A stretch of DNA of 64,000 bases from positions 22,906 to 86,905 of the forward strand of contig NZ_DASUCC010000046.1 of the NCBI RefSeq assembly GCF_035762905.1, in the 5' to 3' direction. The first letter of the stretch is position 1; the number at the start of each line of letters is the position of its first letter. The DNA comes from DASYTH01 sp035762905. Its GTDB lineage: Bacteria; Actinomycetota; Actinomycetes; Mycobacteriales; Pseudonocardiaceae. Made by a program: the position numbers and the translations under genes. The notes beneath the pieces are model-generated. The model searched no databases, was not told the DNA's origin, and saw only the letters and a list, made by a program, of their open reading frames with translations. Below are positions 1-7,906 of the stretch, one piece after another.

Positions 1-1
1 C

Positions 2-436
2 GCGATCGGGTTCAGCACCTCGACCAGGCACCTCGGCATCCCGTTCGGTCCCCGGCAGCGGGAGGCGTTCAACCGACGCAGGCGCAGCCCGCTGGTTTTC
101 GTGCCGCGACTGCTTCATTGGCAACGTGCCAATGTTCTCGGCGCACTCGCCGCCTGGGACGGCGCGGGCGTCACTTATTGCGAGTGTCCGGTGTGCGCCC
201 GGGCCGGGCATGACCTGCTCCGATTCGACACCATTCCGGCCGAACTCGAGCACGAGGTTCGCGATCATGACGAGCACGCGCTGGCCATGGTCATCGATCA
301 GATCATGGCCGCGACGGACCCGGCCGCGGAACTGAAGTTCCGGCGCACCAACGCGGTGCAGCGCGGCCGTTCCATCGCCGCGGCACTGGATGTCGGACTG
401 GACTCGCCGCCGGCCTGGCTGGACGGCTGGAACTGA
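2..436 (+). CDS. Hypothetical protein, 5'-truncated by the window edge
   Basis: The frame is open from base 2 to the TGA at 434-436, so the gene starts left of the window; an internal GTG at 101 is a poorer start because readable, Arg-rich protein sequence precedes it. The visible 144 residues contain a Cys cluster CECPVC (near residue 60), which could bind a metal or sit in a disulfide, followed by an acidic helical segment. I do not recognise the family. The reading frame is supported by length and codon bias only. Confidence 0.6.
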   Translation, partial: AIGFSTSTRHLGIPFGPRQREAFNRRRRSPLVFVPRLLHWQRANVLGALAAWDGAGVTYCECPVCARAGHDLLRFDTIPAELEHEVRDHDEHALAMVIDQIMAATDPAAELKFRRTNAVQRGRSIAAALDVGLDSPPAWLDGWN

Positions 437-590
437 CGATCATCCTGTGGCGCAGGGAATCCCGGTGCACCGTGGGGAGCGCGGTCTACGGTGGGTGATC
501 ATCGGTGGTGACGTTCGGTCGCGAATCCGGGGAGCCGGACGGCCGCTTCGTGGCGCCCTGTGATCGTGCGGTCCAGACCATTGACGCAGG

Positions 591-606
591 TCACCCTATC
601 GGGTGA
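591..606. promoter_or_regulatory. Palindromic site TCACCC-N4-GGGTGA, possible operator
   Basis: The two 6-bp arms are perfect and flank TATC. The site starts 4 bases after a TTGACG hexamer, so a bound repressor could cover a promoter. No -10 element is clear, and the function is inferred from position only. Confidence 0.35.
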
Positions 607-804
607 ACGTCAGGTTTCGAATCAACTTCACGTATGTCCGGCCGTGGATTACCTGTCATTGATCTGACCGAACGTGTAGAACCGCTCGGCGACGGATACG
701 CTCCGTTCACCGCTAGATCAGCGAGTCACAGAGAGGTTACGAGTCCGATCGGACATGATGTAGCACTCAAGCGGCGGGAATCCACTCCGGACTCCGACGC
801 ACGG

Positions 805-834
805 CGCGGCTCCCTGCTGGCACAGGGAGCCGCG
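805..834 (+). terminator. 12-bp perfect hairpin, terminator or attenuator
   Basis: Perfect 12-bp stem (805-816 with 823-834) and a six-base loop. It is followed by TGGTTGTTCC rather than a clean T-run. It sits 45 bases before the start of the next gene, so it may end upstream transcription or act as a 5'-UTR attenuator. Confidence 0.55.
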
Positions 835-878
835 TGGTTGTTCCGACCCCCCTAGATGATCAAGGAAGAGCAAGAACG

Positions 879-1268
879 TTGGCCAGTGTAGAACCAGAGA
901 CGAGGCCCTTGCCAGACGCAAACGCGTCCGGCGAGCGGGCCGTCCGGCGGCTCGTGCACCTGAAGGTGTTCGCCGAACCGGTCGAGCCCGACTACCCACC
1001 GGTGCACATCCCCAGACGTCCGGCCCACCGCGAGGACGGATCCTGGCCGCGACTGCTGGCCACCAGGGACGGCTGGCTCTGGCTGGCCGAGCGCACCGTC
1101 GGCGGGCTGGCCGCCACCCTGCGCCGGGCGTTCCTGATCATGGTCGGCTTCCTTGCAAGCATCGTGCTGATCGGCCTGGTGTTCGGGTTCACCGCCGTGC
1201 TACTCGGCCTGCTGGTCGGCGTCGGGCTGCTGCTGGTGCGGGCAACCGTATTGCTTCCGCGGCGGTGA
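879..1268 (+). CDS. Small C-terminally membrane-anchored protein
   Basis: Predicted 129 residues. I chose the TTG at 879 because an AAGGAAGAG ribosome site lies 8 bases upstream; the longer frame from 834 would begin inside the hairpin at 805-834. The N-terminal half is charged and soluble. The C-terminal half has one long or two tightly packed hydrophobic helices (from about residue 88), then Arg-Arg. No known domain is recognised. It lies 20 bases before the sigma-factor gene and may be co-transcribed with it, which would allow a role as a membrane partner of the sigma factor, but this is inference. Confidence 0.6.
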   Translation: MASVEPETRPLPDANASGERAVRRLVHLKVFAEPVEPDYPPVHIPRRPAHREDGSWPRLLATRDGWLWLAERTVGGLAATLRRAFLIMVGFLASIVLIGLVFGFTAVLLGLLVGVGLLLVRATVLLPRR

Positions 1269-1288
1269 AGCTGTTCTGATGGGACGCC

Positions 1289-2563
1289 GTGACGGCGTCC
1301 GAGGCAGTGCGCACCATCGAAGCGGTCTGGCGGATCGAGTCGGCTAGGGTCATCGCCGGTCTGGTCCGGATGGTGCGGGACATCGGCCTCGCCGAGGAAC
1401 TGGCCCAGGACGCCCTGGTCGCGGCGCTGGAGCAGTGGCCGGACGAGGGCATCCCGCGCAATCCCGGCGCCTGGCTGATGACCACGGCCAAACGCCGGGC
1501 GATCGACCAGTTGCGCCGCAGGGAGACCCTCGGCCGCAAGCTCGCCGAGCTCGGACACGAGCTGGAGCTGACCGGTCCGGGGACCCGGCCCGACTTCGAC
1601 GCCGCCGTCGAGGACACCATCGGCGACGACATGCTGCGGCTGATCTTCGTCGCCTGCCACCCGGTGCTGTCCACCGAGGCGCGGGTCGCGCTCACCCTGC
1701 GGCTGCTCGGCGGACTGACCACGGACGAGATCGCCCGGGCCTTCCTGGTCCCGGAATCGACCGTGGCGCAACGCATCGTGCGGGCCAAGAAGGCCATCGC
1801 CAAGGCCGGGGTCGCGTTCGAGGTTCCCGAGGGCGCGGAGCGGCAGGACCGGCTGTCGTCCGTGCTCGAGGTGATCTACCTGGTGTTCAACGAGGGTTAC
1901 TCGGCGACCGCGGGCGACGACTGGCTCCGGCCGGCGCTGTGCGCGGACGCGCTGCGCCTCGGCCGGGTCCTGGCCGGGCTGGCGCCGGCCGAGCCGGAGG
2001 TGCACGGGCTGGTCGCGCTGATGGAGATCCAGGCGTCCCGCTCGGCGGCCCGCACCGGCCCGGGCGGCGAGCCGATCCTGCTGCTGGACCAGGACCGGTC
2101 CCGCTGGGACCGGCTGCTGATCAACCGGGGCCTGGCCGCACTCGACCGGGCGGAGCGGCTGGCCGGTCGGCCCGGCCCGTACACCCTGCAGGCCGCCATC
2201 GCCGCCTGCCACGCCCGGGCGCTGTCCGCCGATGAGACCGACTGGGCGCGGATCGCCGGGCTGTACGACGCGCTGGCGGCGCTCGTCCCGTCGCCGGTGG
2301 TCGAGCTCAACCGCGCGGTCGCCGTCGGCATGGCGCACGGTCCGGCCGCCGGCCTCGAGCTCGTCGACACCCTCACCACCGACCCCGCGCTCAAGTCCTA
2401 CCATCTGCTGCCCAGCGTGCGCGGCGATCTGCTGGCCAGGCTCGGCCGGAACGCCGAGGCCCGCACCGAGTTCGAACGCGCCGCCGCGCTGACCCGCAAC
2501 GAACGCGAGCGAACCCTGTTGCTGGACCGCGCAAACTCTTGTGCCCAGGCGGTTTCTCCCTAA
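1289..2563 (+). CDS. RNA polymerase ECF sigma factor with C-terminal helical extension (ECF42-like)
   Basis: 424 residues, about twice the size of a simple ECF sigma factor. The first 180 residues match sigma region 2 (motif AQDALVAALEQWP, then NPGAWLMTTAKRRAIDQLRR) and region 4 (TTDEIARAFLVPESTVAQRI). The remaining 240 residues are a helical, TPR-like extension with FNEGYSA and ELNRAVA motifs typical of the ECF42 group. That group commonly neighbours a DGPF/YCII gene, which is absent here. The GTG start at 1289 has only a weak ribosome site. Target promoters cannot be inferred from the window. Confidence 0.9.
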   Translation: MTASEAVRTIEAVWRIESARVIAGLVRMVRDIGLAEELAQDALVAALEQWPDEGIPRNPGAWLMTTAKRRAIDQLRRRETLGRKLAELGHELELTGPGTRPDFDAAVEDTIGDDMLRLIFVACHPVLSTEARVALTLRLLGGLTTDEIARAFLVPESTVAQRIVRAKKAIAKAGVAFEVPEGAERQDRLSSVLEVIYLVFNEGYSATAGDDWLRPALCADALRLGRVLAGLAPAEPEVHGLVALMEIQASRSAARTGPGGEPILLLDQDRSRWDRLLINRGLAALDRAERLAGRPGPYTLQAAIAACHARALSADETDWARIAGLYDALAALVPSPVVELNRAVAVGMAHGPAAGLELVDTLTTDPALKSYHLLPSVRGDLLARLGRNAEARTEFERAAALTRNERERTLLLDRANSCAQAVSP

Positions 2564-2573
2564 CGTGGAAGGT

Positions 2574-3071
2574 ATGAACGAGCTGGAGATCCGGCCAGCG
2601 CGCGTGGCCGACCTCGAGTTGTTGACGCAGGCGTTCGGCCAGGGTTACTTCTTCGCCGAACGGTTCGCCGGCCAACAGGAATGCCGTGGGGTGCTGTTCA
2701 CCGCATGGAAACGTGGCTGCCCGCGGGGCGATGTGTACCTGCGACTGGAGCCCGCCGAAGAACCGGAGATCAGGCTGCGCCTGCCCGGCGTCCCGTTCCT
2801 GACCCACCTCGAGGTGCTGGCCGGCCACCGGAACCGGGGGATCGGCACGAAGCTGATCAGGGCGGGCGAGCGGTACCTGCGCGACCTAGGCCACCGCAGG
2901 GTCGGGCTCGCGGTCGAGCTGACCAACCTCGACGCGGCCCGGCTCTACCGCCGCCTCGGCTACAGCGCTTGGGGCTTCGGTCCGGTGGTCTGCTACGACC
3001 TCCCCGACGGCGACCGGGCGGTGCGGCTGGCGCAACGCTGCGACGTTCTGGTGAAGCGCATTCGCGGCTAG
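2574..3071 (+). CDS. GNAT family N-acetyltransferase
   Basis: 165 residues. The ATG at 2574 has GGAAGG just upstream; a longer frame from 2541 overlaps the sigma gene and is less likely. The acetyl-CoA loop is visible as HRNRGIGTKLI (about residues 92-102) and is followed by the GNAT C-terminal pattern NLDAARLYRRLGY. The substrate is unknown. Its 3' end is overlapped on the other strand by the C-terminal tail of the next gene (2886-3071). Confidence 0.85.
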   Translation: MNELEIRPARVADLELLTQAFGQGYFFAERFAGQQECRGVLFTAWKRGCPRGDVYLRLEPAEEPEIRLRLPGVPFLTHLEVLAGHRNRGIGTKLIRAGERYLRDLGHRRVGLAVELTNLDAARLYRRLGYSAWGFGPVVCYDLPDGDRAVRLAQRCDVLVKRIRG

Positions 3072-4184
3072 CTGAAGGCAGCGGGTCGAGCCACGCTTCA
3101 GCTCGGCACGCAGCTCACCGGGATCGATCCCCTGCTCGACGAACGCGTCGACGTGCCGGCGCCAGCGGGTGCGGTCGGCCCGCCAGGCCCGCAGGTAGCG
3201 GACGCACAGCGCCGGGTCGATCAGCTTGCGCCGGCCGCTTGCGGCCCGCAGCGCCGCGATCACCCGGCGCTTGTCCGACTCGTCCCGGCCCATCCCGGGC
3301 ACCCGGGCGATCAGCTCGTCGATGAACCGCTGCCGGTTGCGCAGAAAGGACTCCCAGTACTCGGCATCGGCGTCCCGGACCCGGCGGCCGTTGTCCAGCA
3401 GCCAGAAGATTCCCTCGGCCAGGCAGTCACCGAACTCCTCGGACCGGGCCCGCTGCTCGTTGAACGGGTCGTACGGCCGCTGCTTGGCCTCGCCGGTGAC
3501 CGCGGTGGGTCGCAGCGCAACGTCGTCAAGCAGGAAGAACCAGTCCTCGTTGTAGATCTTGGGGAAGAACGACCGGAGCAGCGCGGGGCCGGCGGCCAGT
3601 GCACCGCCGCCGACGAAGCTGTCCTGGTATCCGCCGGTCGCCCGGTTGGCGTGGCAGACCACGGAGTTGTCCGGGAAGCCCTCGATCGACAGGCCGGCCG
3701 CGTCGAACCGGTCCAGCAGTTGCACGGCGTCGGTCAGGTCGTGCGGGCGCGGGATCTCGATGTCGTCGTCGAGGAACACGATCCGCCGCCACCCCAGCAC
3801 GTTGGCCAGCAGCAGCCCGAAGTTGCGCTTGAAGCTGGTGTCCGTCCGCCGGGGAAACGGGGTGCCGCGCAGGATCGACGTGGTCTGGAACTCCGGCAAC
3901 AGGCCGCGGGCCTGCCGATCGGTGTCGATCGCGATCAGGTCGGTGCCCATCGGCCTGATCAGGTCGGTCACCGCCGAGGCGGTGGACCACTTGCTGCACA
4001 GGGTGACCAGCGTGGCGCCCAGCTCCGCGGCGATCCGGGCGGCGGGTCGCAGGTTGGCCGGGTTGCGGGCGGTCGGGACGATGATCGCGTCCAGCGTCGC
4101 GCAGCTCTGCGGAACGTAATCCGCCGCATCGAGCAGGTGCCGGTGTGACGGGTGGTGATGCGGGGAGTGCGTGCGACCGTCCAA
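2886..4184 (-). CDS. Glycosyltransferase-like protein (GT-A fold), coupled to an XRE regulator
   Basis: 432 residues from a TTG directly after the TGA of the upstream regulator, which suggests translational coupling. A nucleotide-sugar-binding pattern is visible: DAIIVPTARNP near the N-terminus and VFLDDDIEI (DxD-type, about residues 134-142), then IYNEDWFFLLDD, as in GT-A glycosyltransferases. The last 60 residues lie antisense to the GNAT gene and look non-conserved (Pro/Val/Glu-rich), so the original stop was probably lost or shifted near 3071. Acceptor and sugar are unknown. Confidence 0.7.
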   Translation of the reverse strand: MDGRTHSPHHHPSHRHLLDAADYVPQSCATLDAIIVPTARNPANLRPAARIAAELGATLVTLCSKWSTASAVTDLIRPMGTDLIAIDTDRQARGLLPEFQTTSILRGTPFPRRTDTSFKRNFGLLLANVLGWRRIVFLDDDIEIPRPHDLTDAVQLLDRFDAAGLSIEGFPDNSVVCHANRATGGYQDSFVGGGALAAGPALLRSFFPKIYNEDWFFLLDDVALRPTAVTGEAKQRPYDPFNEQRARSEEFGDCLAEGIFWLLDNGRRVRDADAEYWESFLRNRQRFIDELIARVPGMGRDESDKRRVIAALRAASGRRKLIDPALCVRYLRAWRADRTRWRRHVDAFVEQGIDPGELRAELKRGSTRCLQLAANALHQNVAALRQPHRPVAVGEVVADHRTEAPSAVAEAAVEPGRVEVGQLDREPDPAVA

Positions 4185-5279
4185 TCATGCCTCCGGTGGC
4201 CACGCGTGCAGTCGAAGGTGCTCCTGGGTCCAGTCCGGGGTGACGACCTGGCCATTCGCGATGAGCACGCGGAACAGGATGCTGAAGTCTTCCTGGTTGG
4301 CGAACCGCGCATTGATGTAGCGCTCGTTGCGGTCGCGGAACCGGACATCGGTCAGTGCGCGAACCGCGCCGAACGTCCCGCGCTGGTACATCCCGTTGCA
4401 GATGGTGACCGTCCGCTTGACGTTGAACGGGCTCACGCCGTGGTAGAAGTGGGCGACATCCTCGATCAGGATCGCCCGCGTGCCTTCACTGAGCAACTTC
4501 GGGCGGTACACCTGCCGGTTCGATCCGTCCAGGACCTCGAAGTAGCCGATACCGGACGACGATTCCAGGTCCCGGCCCTCCTGGCGCAGCGGCAGCTCCA
4601 GCCGGCTGAGCACGTCCGCGGTGGCCGGGTTCCAGTCGACGCCACCGAGCAGCACCAGGTGCGAGGTGTAGTCGTCCGGGGTGAGGTCGGGGGCGGCCCG
4701 GACGAAGACGTGGCTGTTCGGGTTGACCGACCTGATGTGGCCGTAGACCTCGAGCAGCGCGTCGAGATCCGAGTACCGGTAGCTCTCGACGTGGTCGGGG
4801 CTGTCCGAATCGGTGTAGGGCAGGGCCTGCCGGAGATGTTCGGGAAGCTCGGAGCTGACGATGGTGATCGCGTGCGTGTCGGGAAACCGCCACAGGCCGC
4901 CGGTCGGTACCTCGGCCGGTCCCGTATTCGCGTGGTTGTCCGCGGCCAGCGCGGCGTTCCGCAGTTCGGTCAGCTCCTCGAGCAGCTCGCGCCGCCGGGT
5001 CCGTTCCGGTGCGGTCAACCGGGTCATCTCGATCAGCCGATACGGTCGTTGGGAGACGGATCGCTCGGTGGCGAAGAACGTCGCATACGATTCGAGCCGC
5101 TCCTCCGGCGGGATAGCCGGCTTGTTGGGGTTCTCCCAGGCCGAGATCAGCGGCGGGCTGACGTCCAGTGCGTTACCCAGCTCGCGCTGGGTGACGGCCC
5201 GGCCCGGCCAGCCGTGCTGGCGCAGCGACCGGAGCCGGTCGGCGAGAACCCGGACCGGGTCGAACGACGACTGCTGCAC
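4185..5279 (-). CDS. XRE-family regulator with large C-terminal sensor-like domain
   Basis: 364 residues. GTG start at 5279 with AAGGAG 9 bases upstream. An HTH_XRE domain is clear at residues 29-65 (TQRELGNALDVSPPLISAWE). The C-terminal 250 residues look like a Rossmann-like alpha/beta domain: a TIVSSELPE strand-loop, HVFVRAAPDL, HLVLLGGVDWN, and TICNGMYQRGTFGAVRALTD. I know such HTH-plus-domain proteins from actinobacteria but not their ligand. It is divergent from a nucleotide cyclase across a 450-bp promoter with palindromes, and first in an operon with the glycosyltransferase-like gene. Autoregulation is likely. Confidence 0.75.
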   Translation of the reverse strand: MQQSSFDPVRVLADRLRSLRQHGWPGRAVTQRELGNALDVSPPLISAWENPNKPAIPPEERLESYATFFATERSVSQRPYRLIEMTRLTAPERTRRRELLEELTELRNAALAADNHANTGPAEVPTGGLWRFPDTHAITIVSSELPEHLRQALPYTDSDSPDHVESYRYSDLDALLEVYGHIRSVNPNSHVFVRAAPDLTPDDYTSHLVLLGGVDWNPATADVLSRLELPLRQEGRDLESSSGIGYFEVLDGSNRQVYRPKLLSEGTRAILIEDVAHFYHGVSPFNVKRTVTICNGMYQRGTFGAVRALTDVRFRDRNERYINARFANQEDFSILFRVLIANGQVVTPDWTQEHLRLHAWPPEA

Positions 5280-5293
5280 GGCGCCGTCTCCTT

Positions 5294-5316
5294 AACTTCA
5301 GTGATGCGCTGAAGTT
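5294..5316. promoter_or_regulatory. Inverted repeat AACTTCAG-N7-CTGAAGTT, candidate operator of the XRE regulator
   Basis: Perfect 8-bp arms (5294-5301 and 5309-5316) placed 15 bases before the GTG of the XRE gene. The same ACTTCA half-site recurs at 5495-5500, 5516-5521 and, inverted, at 5523-5528. Confidence 0.6.
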
Positions 5317-5374
5317 GGTTGGGTTCAGCTTAGGCCTGTGAGCTGCAGAATGGGGCTAGCGCTGGTCGAACCTA

Positions 5375-5529
5375 ACTTAAGTGAAACATGTGAATCCGCT
5401 CAACGCCATGCATCTGTCCACTATCTGACCAGGTATCGGTTGGTCAGGCCATCTTGTCTGACCAGGTGACAGAGCTTACGCTACCCCCATAGAAACTTCA
5501 CAAGTACCTTCACTTACTTCACTGAAGTT
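5375..5529. promoter_or_regulatory. Dense operator region between XRE regulator and cyclase
   Basis: Contains the palindrome ACTTAAGT (5375-5382); two copies of TCTGACCAGGT (5424-5434, 5457-5467) with an inverted TGGTCA (5441-5446) between them; and ACTTCA-C-TGAAGT (5516-5528). Two different motif families suggest at least two DNA-binding proteins. No promoter hexamers match consensus well. Confidence 0.5.
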
Positions 5530-5618
5530 CAGCACTCCCCGGACGAGACCCTCTGGATCGTCGCTGCTCACGGCTACACCCCCGAGTCGTTTTGAGAGTC
5601 GAAGGTGAGGACAAGATC

Positions 5619-5711
5619 ATGATCCGGTCAACCGTACGCACCCTGGGCCCACCGTTGTCCCCGTCTCAGCGCCCCGGCAAGAGCCGCGCTGGGACGGTCG
5701 GCGAGCAATGA
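5619..5711 (+). CDS. Possible 30-codon leader ORF upstream of the cyclase
   Basis: ATG at 5619 with a GAAGGTGAGG ribosome site upstream; 30 residues, basic, ending at TGA 5709-5711, 18 bases before the cyclase ATG. It may couple translation to the cyclase or be chance. No homolog is recognised. Confidence 0.3.
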   Translation: MIRSTVRTLGPPLSPSQRPGKSRAGTVGEQ

Positions 5712-5729
5712 GCTCCCGGCAGGGTCGCC

Positions 5730-6401
5730 ATGAACACCCTGCAGCCCATCCTCCCATTGCACCGCACGATGGTCGCGGTTGACATTGAGGGCTCGACGAG
5801 GAGGACCAACACCGCTCGGGCGCGCCTGCGCCGGGCTATGTACGACTTGCTGCACCGGTCTCTGGAGCTGAGTGGGATCGGTGACCGGCATTACGACCCG
5901 ATGCTCGACCGCGGAGACGGTGCCATCCTGGCCATCCACCCGGTCGACCACGTGCCCAAGACGTTGCTGCTGACCAGGTTCGTCCCGGTGCTGTGCGCCC
6001 TGCTCGCCAAGCACAACGAGGCCGCGCCGGAGCACGGGTATCGGTTCCGGCTTCGGGTCGCCCTGCACGCTGGGGAGATCCACTACGACAGCCGCGGGCT
6101 GTTCGGTGAGGACATCGACATCACCTGCCGGCTGGTGGATGCCCCGGAGTTGAAGGAGAAACTCCGGCTGACCGTCGCCCCGCTGGCCCTGGCCGTGTCC
6201 GAGGGCCTGTACCGCTCGGTGATCCGGCACGGCTACGACGGCATCGACGAGACCGCGTTCGAGCCCCTGGTGCGGTTGGACATCGGCGGCCGGCGGCAAT
6301 GCGGCTGGGTCTACGTGCCCGGAGACGTCGCACCGGTGATCGAGGCCCTCCCCCGCCGGGAGGACGAGGGCGTTCGGCACCCCGAGCCGCTCGGCGAATG
6401 A
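5730..6401 (+). CDS. Class III nucleotidyl cyclase domain protein
   Basis: 223 residues, essentially a single cyclase homology domain. Both metal-binding aspartates are visible: VAVDIEGSTRR (about residues 15-25) and LDRGDGAIL (about 59-67). RLRVALHAGEI and FGEDIDITCRLVDAPEL match the conserved GIHTGE and RL...A segments. There is no membrane or HAMP region, so the enzyme is cytosolic. Small stand-alone cyclases of this kind are common in actinobacteria, and the same fold is used by PycC pyrimidine cyclases in Pycsar defence. No TIR or membrane effector lies directly beside it, so the product (cAMP, cGMP or a pyrimidine cNMP) is open. Confidence 0.8.
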   Translation: MNTLQPILPLHRTMVAVDIEGSTRRTNTARARLRRAMYDLLHRSLELSGIGDRHYDPMLDRGDGAILAIHPVDHVPKTLLLTRFVPVLCALLAKHNEAAPEHGYRFRLRVALHAGEIHYDSRGLFGEDIDITCRLVDAPELKEKLRLTVAPLALAVSEGLYRSVIRHGYDGIDETAFEPLVRLDIGGRRQCGWVYVPGDVAPVIEALPRREDEGVRHPEPLGE

Positions 6402-6411
6402 ACCGGCCGGT

Positions 6412-7398
6412 TCAGTACCCGTCGCCCGAGTCCGAGGACCACCGGATTCCGTAGGCCCGACCGGGGGTCAATTGCCGAAAGATGGCGCGCACCTCGCCGG
6501 CGACGTTGGACCAGAGGGTTTCGCCTGCGGGGGTGGGATCGTCCACGTCCCGCTGGAATGCGTCGGACAGCCGCCAGATGCGCTCCGGGAGCTTGTCGAG
6601 GTCGAACCGGACACGCAGTTCGAACAGGTCGGTCCGGTGTTTGGGTACGCACACGAAATGCGGCTGCATGTGTCCATTTGGGACGCGGTAGCGCAGGGCG
6701 AAGTCGTATCGTTGCTCGCGTCGAAGCTCGTCGGGCAGGGCGAGGACCAAACCGAATCTGTCCTTCGATTCGAGTGTTTTCTTGATCAGAGTACCGCCAT
6801 AGAAGACGTCGATGGTCAGCTCCTCGACGTGGACCTGCTCGCACTTTTCCGGGCCCGCGGTCAGGGTCATGGCGAGATCGAGCTCGGTCAGATGATCACG
6901 TTCGGCGACCACCCTGCGGAGTTCGAATACCTCCGGTACGGGTTGGTCGAGCGCCAATGAGATCTTCAGCTCGTCGGTGTGCCATCCGGTCGCCGAAACT
7001 TCCGCCGGACCGGTGCCGGTGCCGCCGATCAGGCTGGCTGCCAGTTCGGCGATTCGGTCGATTCCCTCGTCGATCCGGCGCCGCGCGGTGCGGTCGTCGC
7101 GGTGAATGCGTTCCGCGGCCCACCGGACGCGATCCTGATAGAACGGCAGCCGGGCGTCCCGATCGATTCCGAACGCGGCCATCAGGGTGACCCGCAGGTC
7201 CTCGGGTAAGCCGCTGGCCAGGCTCTCCAGCCGGTCGGCCACCTTGCGCCGGATCTCGGCCGGCCCGTCGCCGTCGACCACCCCACACACTTCCCGCAGC
7301 GCCGGGCCCACGCGGTCGCTGATCTGCCCCACGTAGAGACCGCGACCTTTACGGAGAGTCCGCAATTCGGTGACGAGTTTGGCGAAAAGTCCCTCCAT
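6412..7398 (-). CDS. Conserved actinobacterial protein of unknown function
   Basis: 328 residues. The ATG at 7398 is preceded by GGAGG; the longer frame to 7590 crosses a palindrome and lacks a site. The N-terminal 120 residues are helical and Arg-rich (TLRKGRGLYVGQISDRVGPALREVCG, in two visible parts, then RDDRTARRRIDEGIDRIAELA). This pattern recurs in many actinobacterial proteins of unknown role. The C-terminal half is beta-rich, with strand-like stretches such as ELDLAMTLTAG and YDFALRYRVPNGH. It ends 10 bases from the cyclase stop, so the two genes are convergent. Confidence 0.65.
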   Translation of the reverse strand: MEGLFAKLVTELRTLRKGRGLYVGQISDRVGPALREVCGVVDGDGPAEIRRKVADRLESLASGLPEDLRVTLMAAFGIDRDARLPFYQDRVRWAAERIHRDDRTARRRIDEGIDRIAELAASLIGGTGTGPAEVSATGWHTDELKISLALDQPVPEVFELRRVVAERDHLTELDLAMTLTAGPEKCEQVHVEELTIDVFYGGTLIKKTLESKDRFGLVLALPDELRREQRYDFALRYRVPNGHMQPHFVCVPKHRTDLFELRVRFDLDKLPERIWRLSDAFQRDVDDPTPAGETLWSNVAGEVRAIFRQLTPGRAYGIRWSSDSGDGY

Positions 7399-7548
7399 TG
7401 GTCCTCCGGTCCAGACCTGATTCGGCGCCGCACGCGCGCCGAGTGTACGGGGCGCGGGCGACCGTCCCCTCGCCACGCCGCGCGAGTTCAACGGCACGTG
7501 ATCATGCCACTTCCGGATCATGCCAGACCGCGCGGATCTCGAGTGAGC

Positions 7549-7577
7549 CAAACGACACACAGCGTGGGTGTCGTTTG
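7549..7577. promoter_or_regulatory. Large inverted repeat CAAACGACAC-N9-GTGTCGTTTG overlapping a -35 box
   Basis: Perfect 10-bp arms (7549-7558, 7568-7577). The right arm runs into TTGACA (7575-7580), a consensus -35 hexamer on the plus strand for the small membrane protein at 7651. This geometry suits repression. It may also serve the divergent gene at 7398. Confidence 0.6.
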
Positions 7578-7650
7578 ACATCGCACCCACCGCCGGAACA
7601 AAAGATCATCTCAATAGGGGACCGGGGAGCGAAATCGAAGGAGCGATTCG

Positions 7651-7824
7651 ATGAAGGTGATCTTCACGTTTTCAGCGGCCCTTCGGTTGGCCTTCTGGCT
7701 GTTCCTACTGGGCGTGGTCCTCGGTTTGGCCCTGCGCGTTCCGGCCGCCGGAGAACCACAGCAACCCGTCGATCCAGGCCCATCGTCGGTCGACGCCCGG
7801 GTGCTGCCCGCGCCGGCCTACTAG
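7651..7824 (+). CDS. Small membrane-anchored protein, 57 residues
   Basis: ATG at 7651 with a clear GAAGGAG site 9 bases upstream, ending TAG at 7822-7824. The N-terminal 30 residues form a hydrophobic helix (LAFWLFLLGVVLGLALRV), followed by a Pro-rich outer tail ending in PAPAY. The absence of a clear cleavage motif favours an anchor. It sits behind the palindrome-controlled promoter at 7549-7580 and is convergent with the Crp-like gene. Function unknown. Confidence 0.65.
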   Translation: MKVIFTFSAALRLAFWLFLLGVVLGLALRVPAAGEPQQPVDPGPSSVDARVLPAPAY

Positions 7825-7906
7825 TCGGGGAGGGAGGTGCGCCGTGCAGATCCACGCGTGATGCCGGTGCCGGCCGGCCGGAGCGAATCCGGCCGGCCGA
7901 TTCCCG

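Larger units (their letters stand above)
437..878. other. Intergenic region with palindrome and hairpin
   Basis: About 440 bases without a convincing gene. It contains a TTGACG hexamer (581-586) beside a 16-bp palindrome (591-606) and, further on, a strong hairpin (805-834). A 73-codon frame at 634-855 runs through the hairpin and has no recognisable product, so I do not call it. Confidence 0.5.

Noticed and set aside
634..855. 73-codon plus-strand frame
   Set aside because: It crosses the 12-bp hairpin at 805-834, has no clear ribosome site and no recognisable product.
992..2404. Long minus-strand frame antisense to the ECF sigma gene
   Set aside because: Composition typical of a high-GC shadow frame; the plus-strand product is a clear sigma factor.
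5730..6401. Firm call of Pycsar defence
   Set aside because: Cyclase fold fits, but no effector gene is adjacent and product specificity cannot be read by eye.
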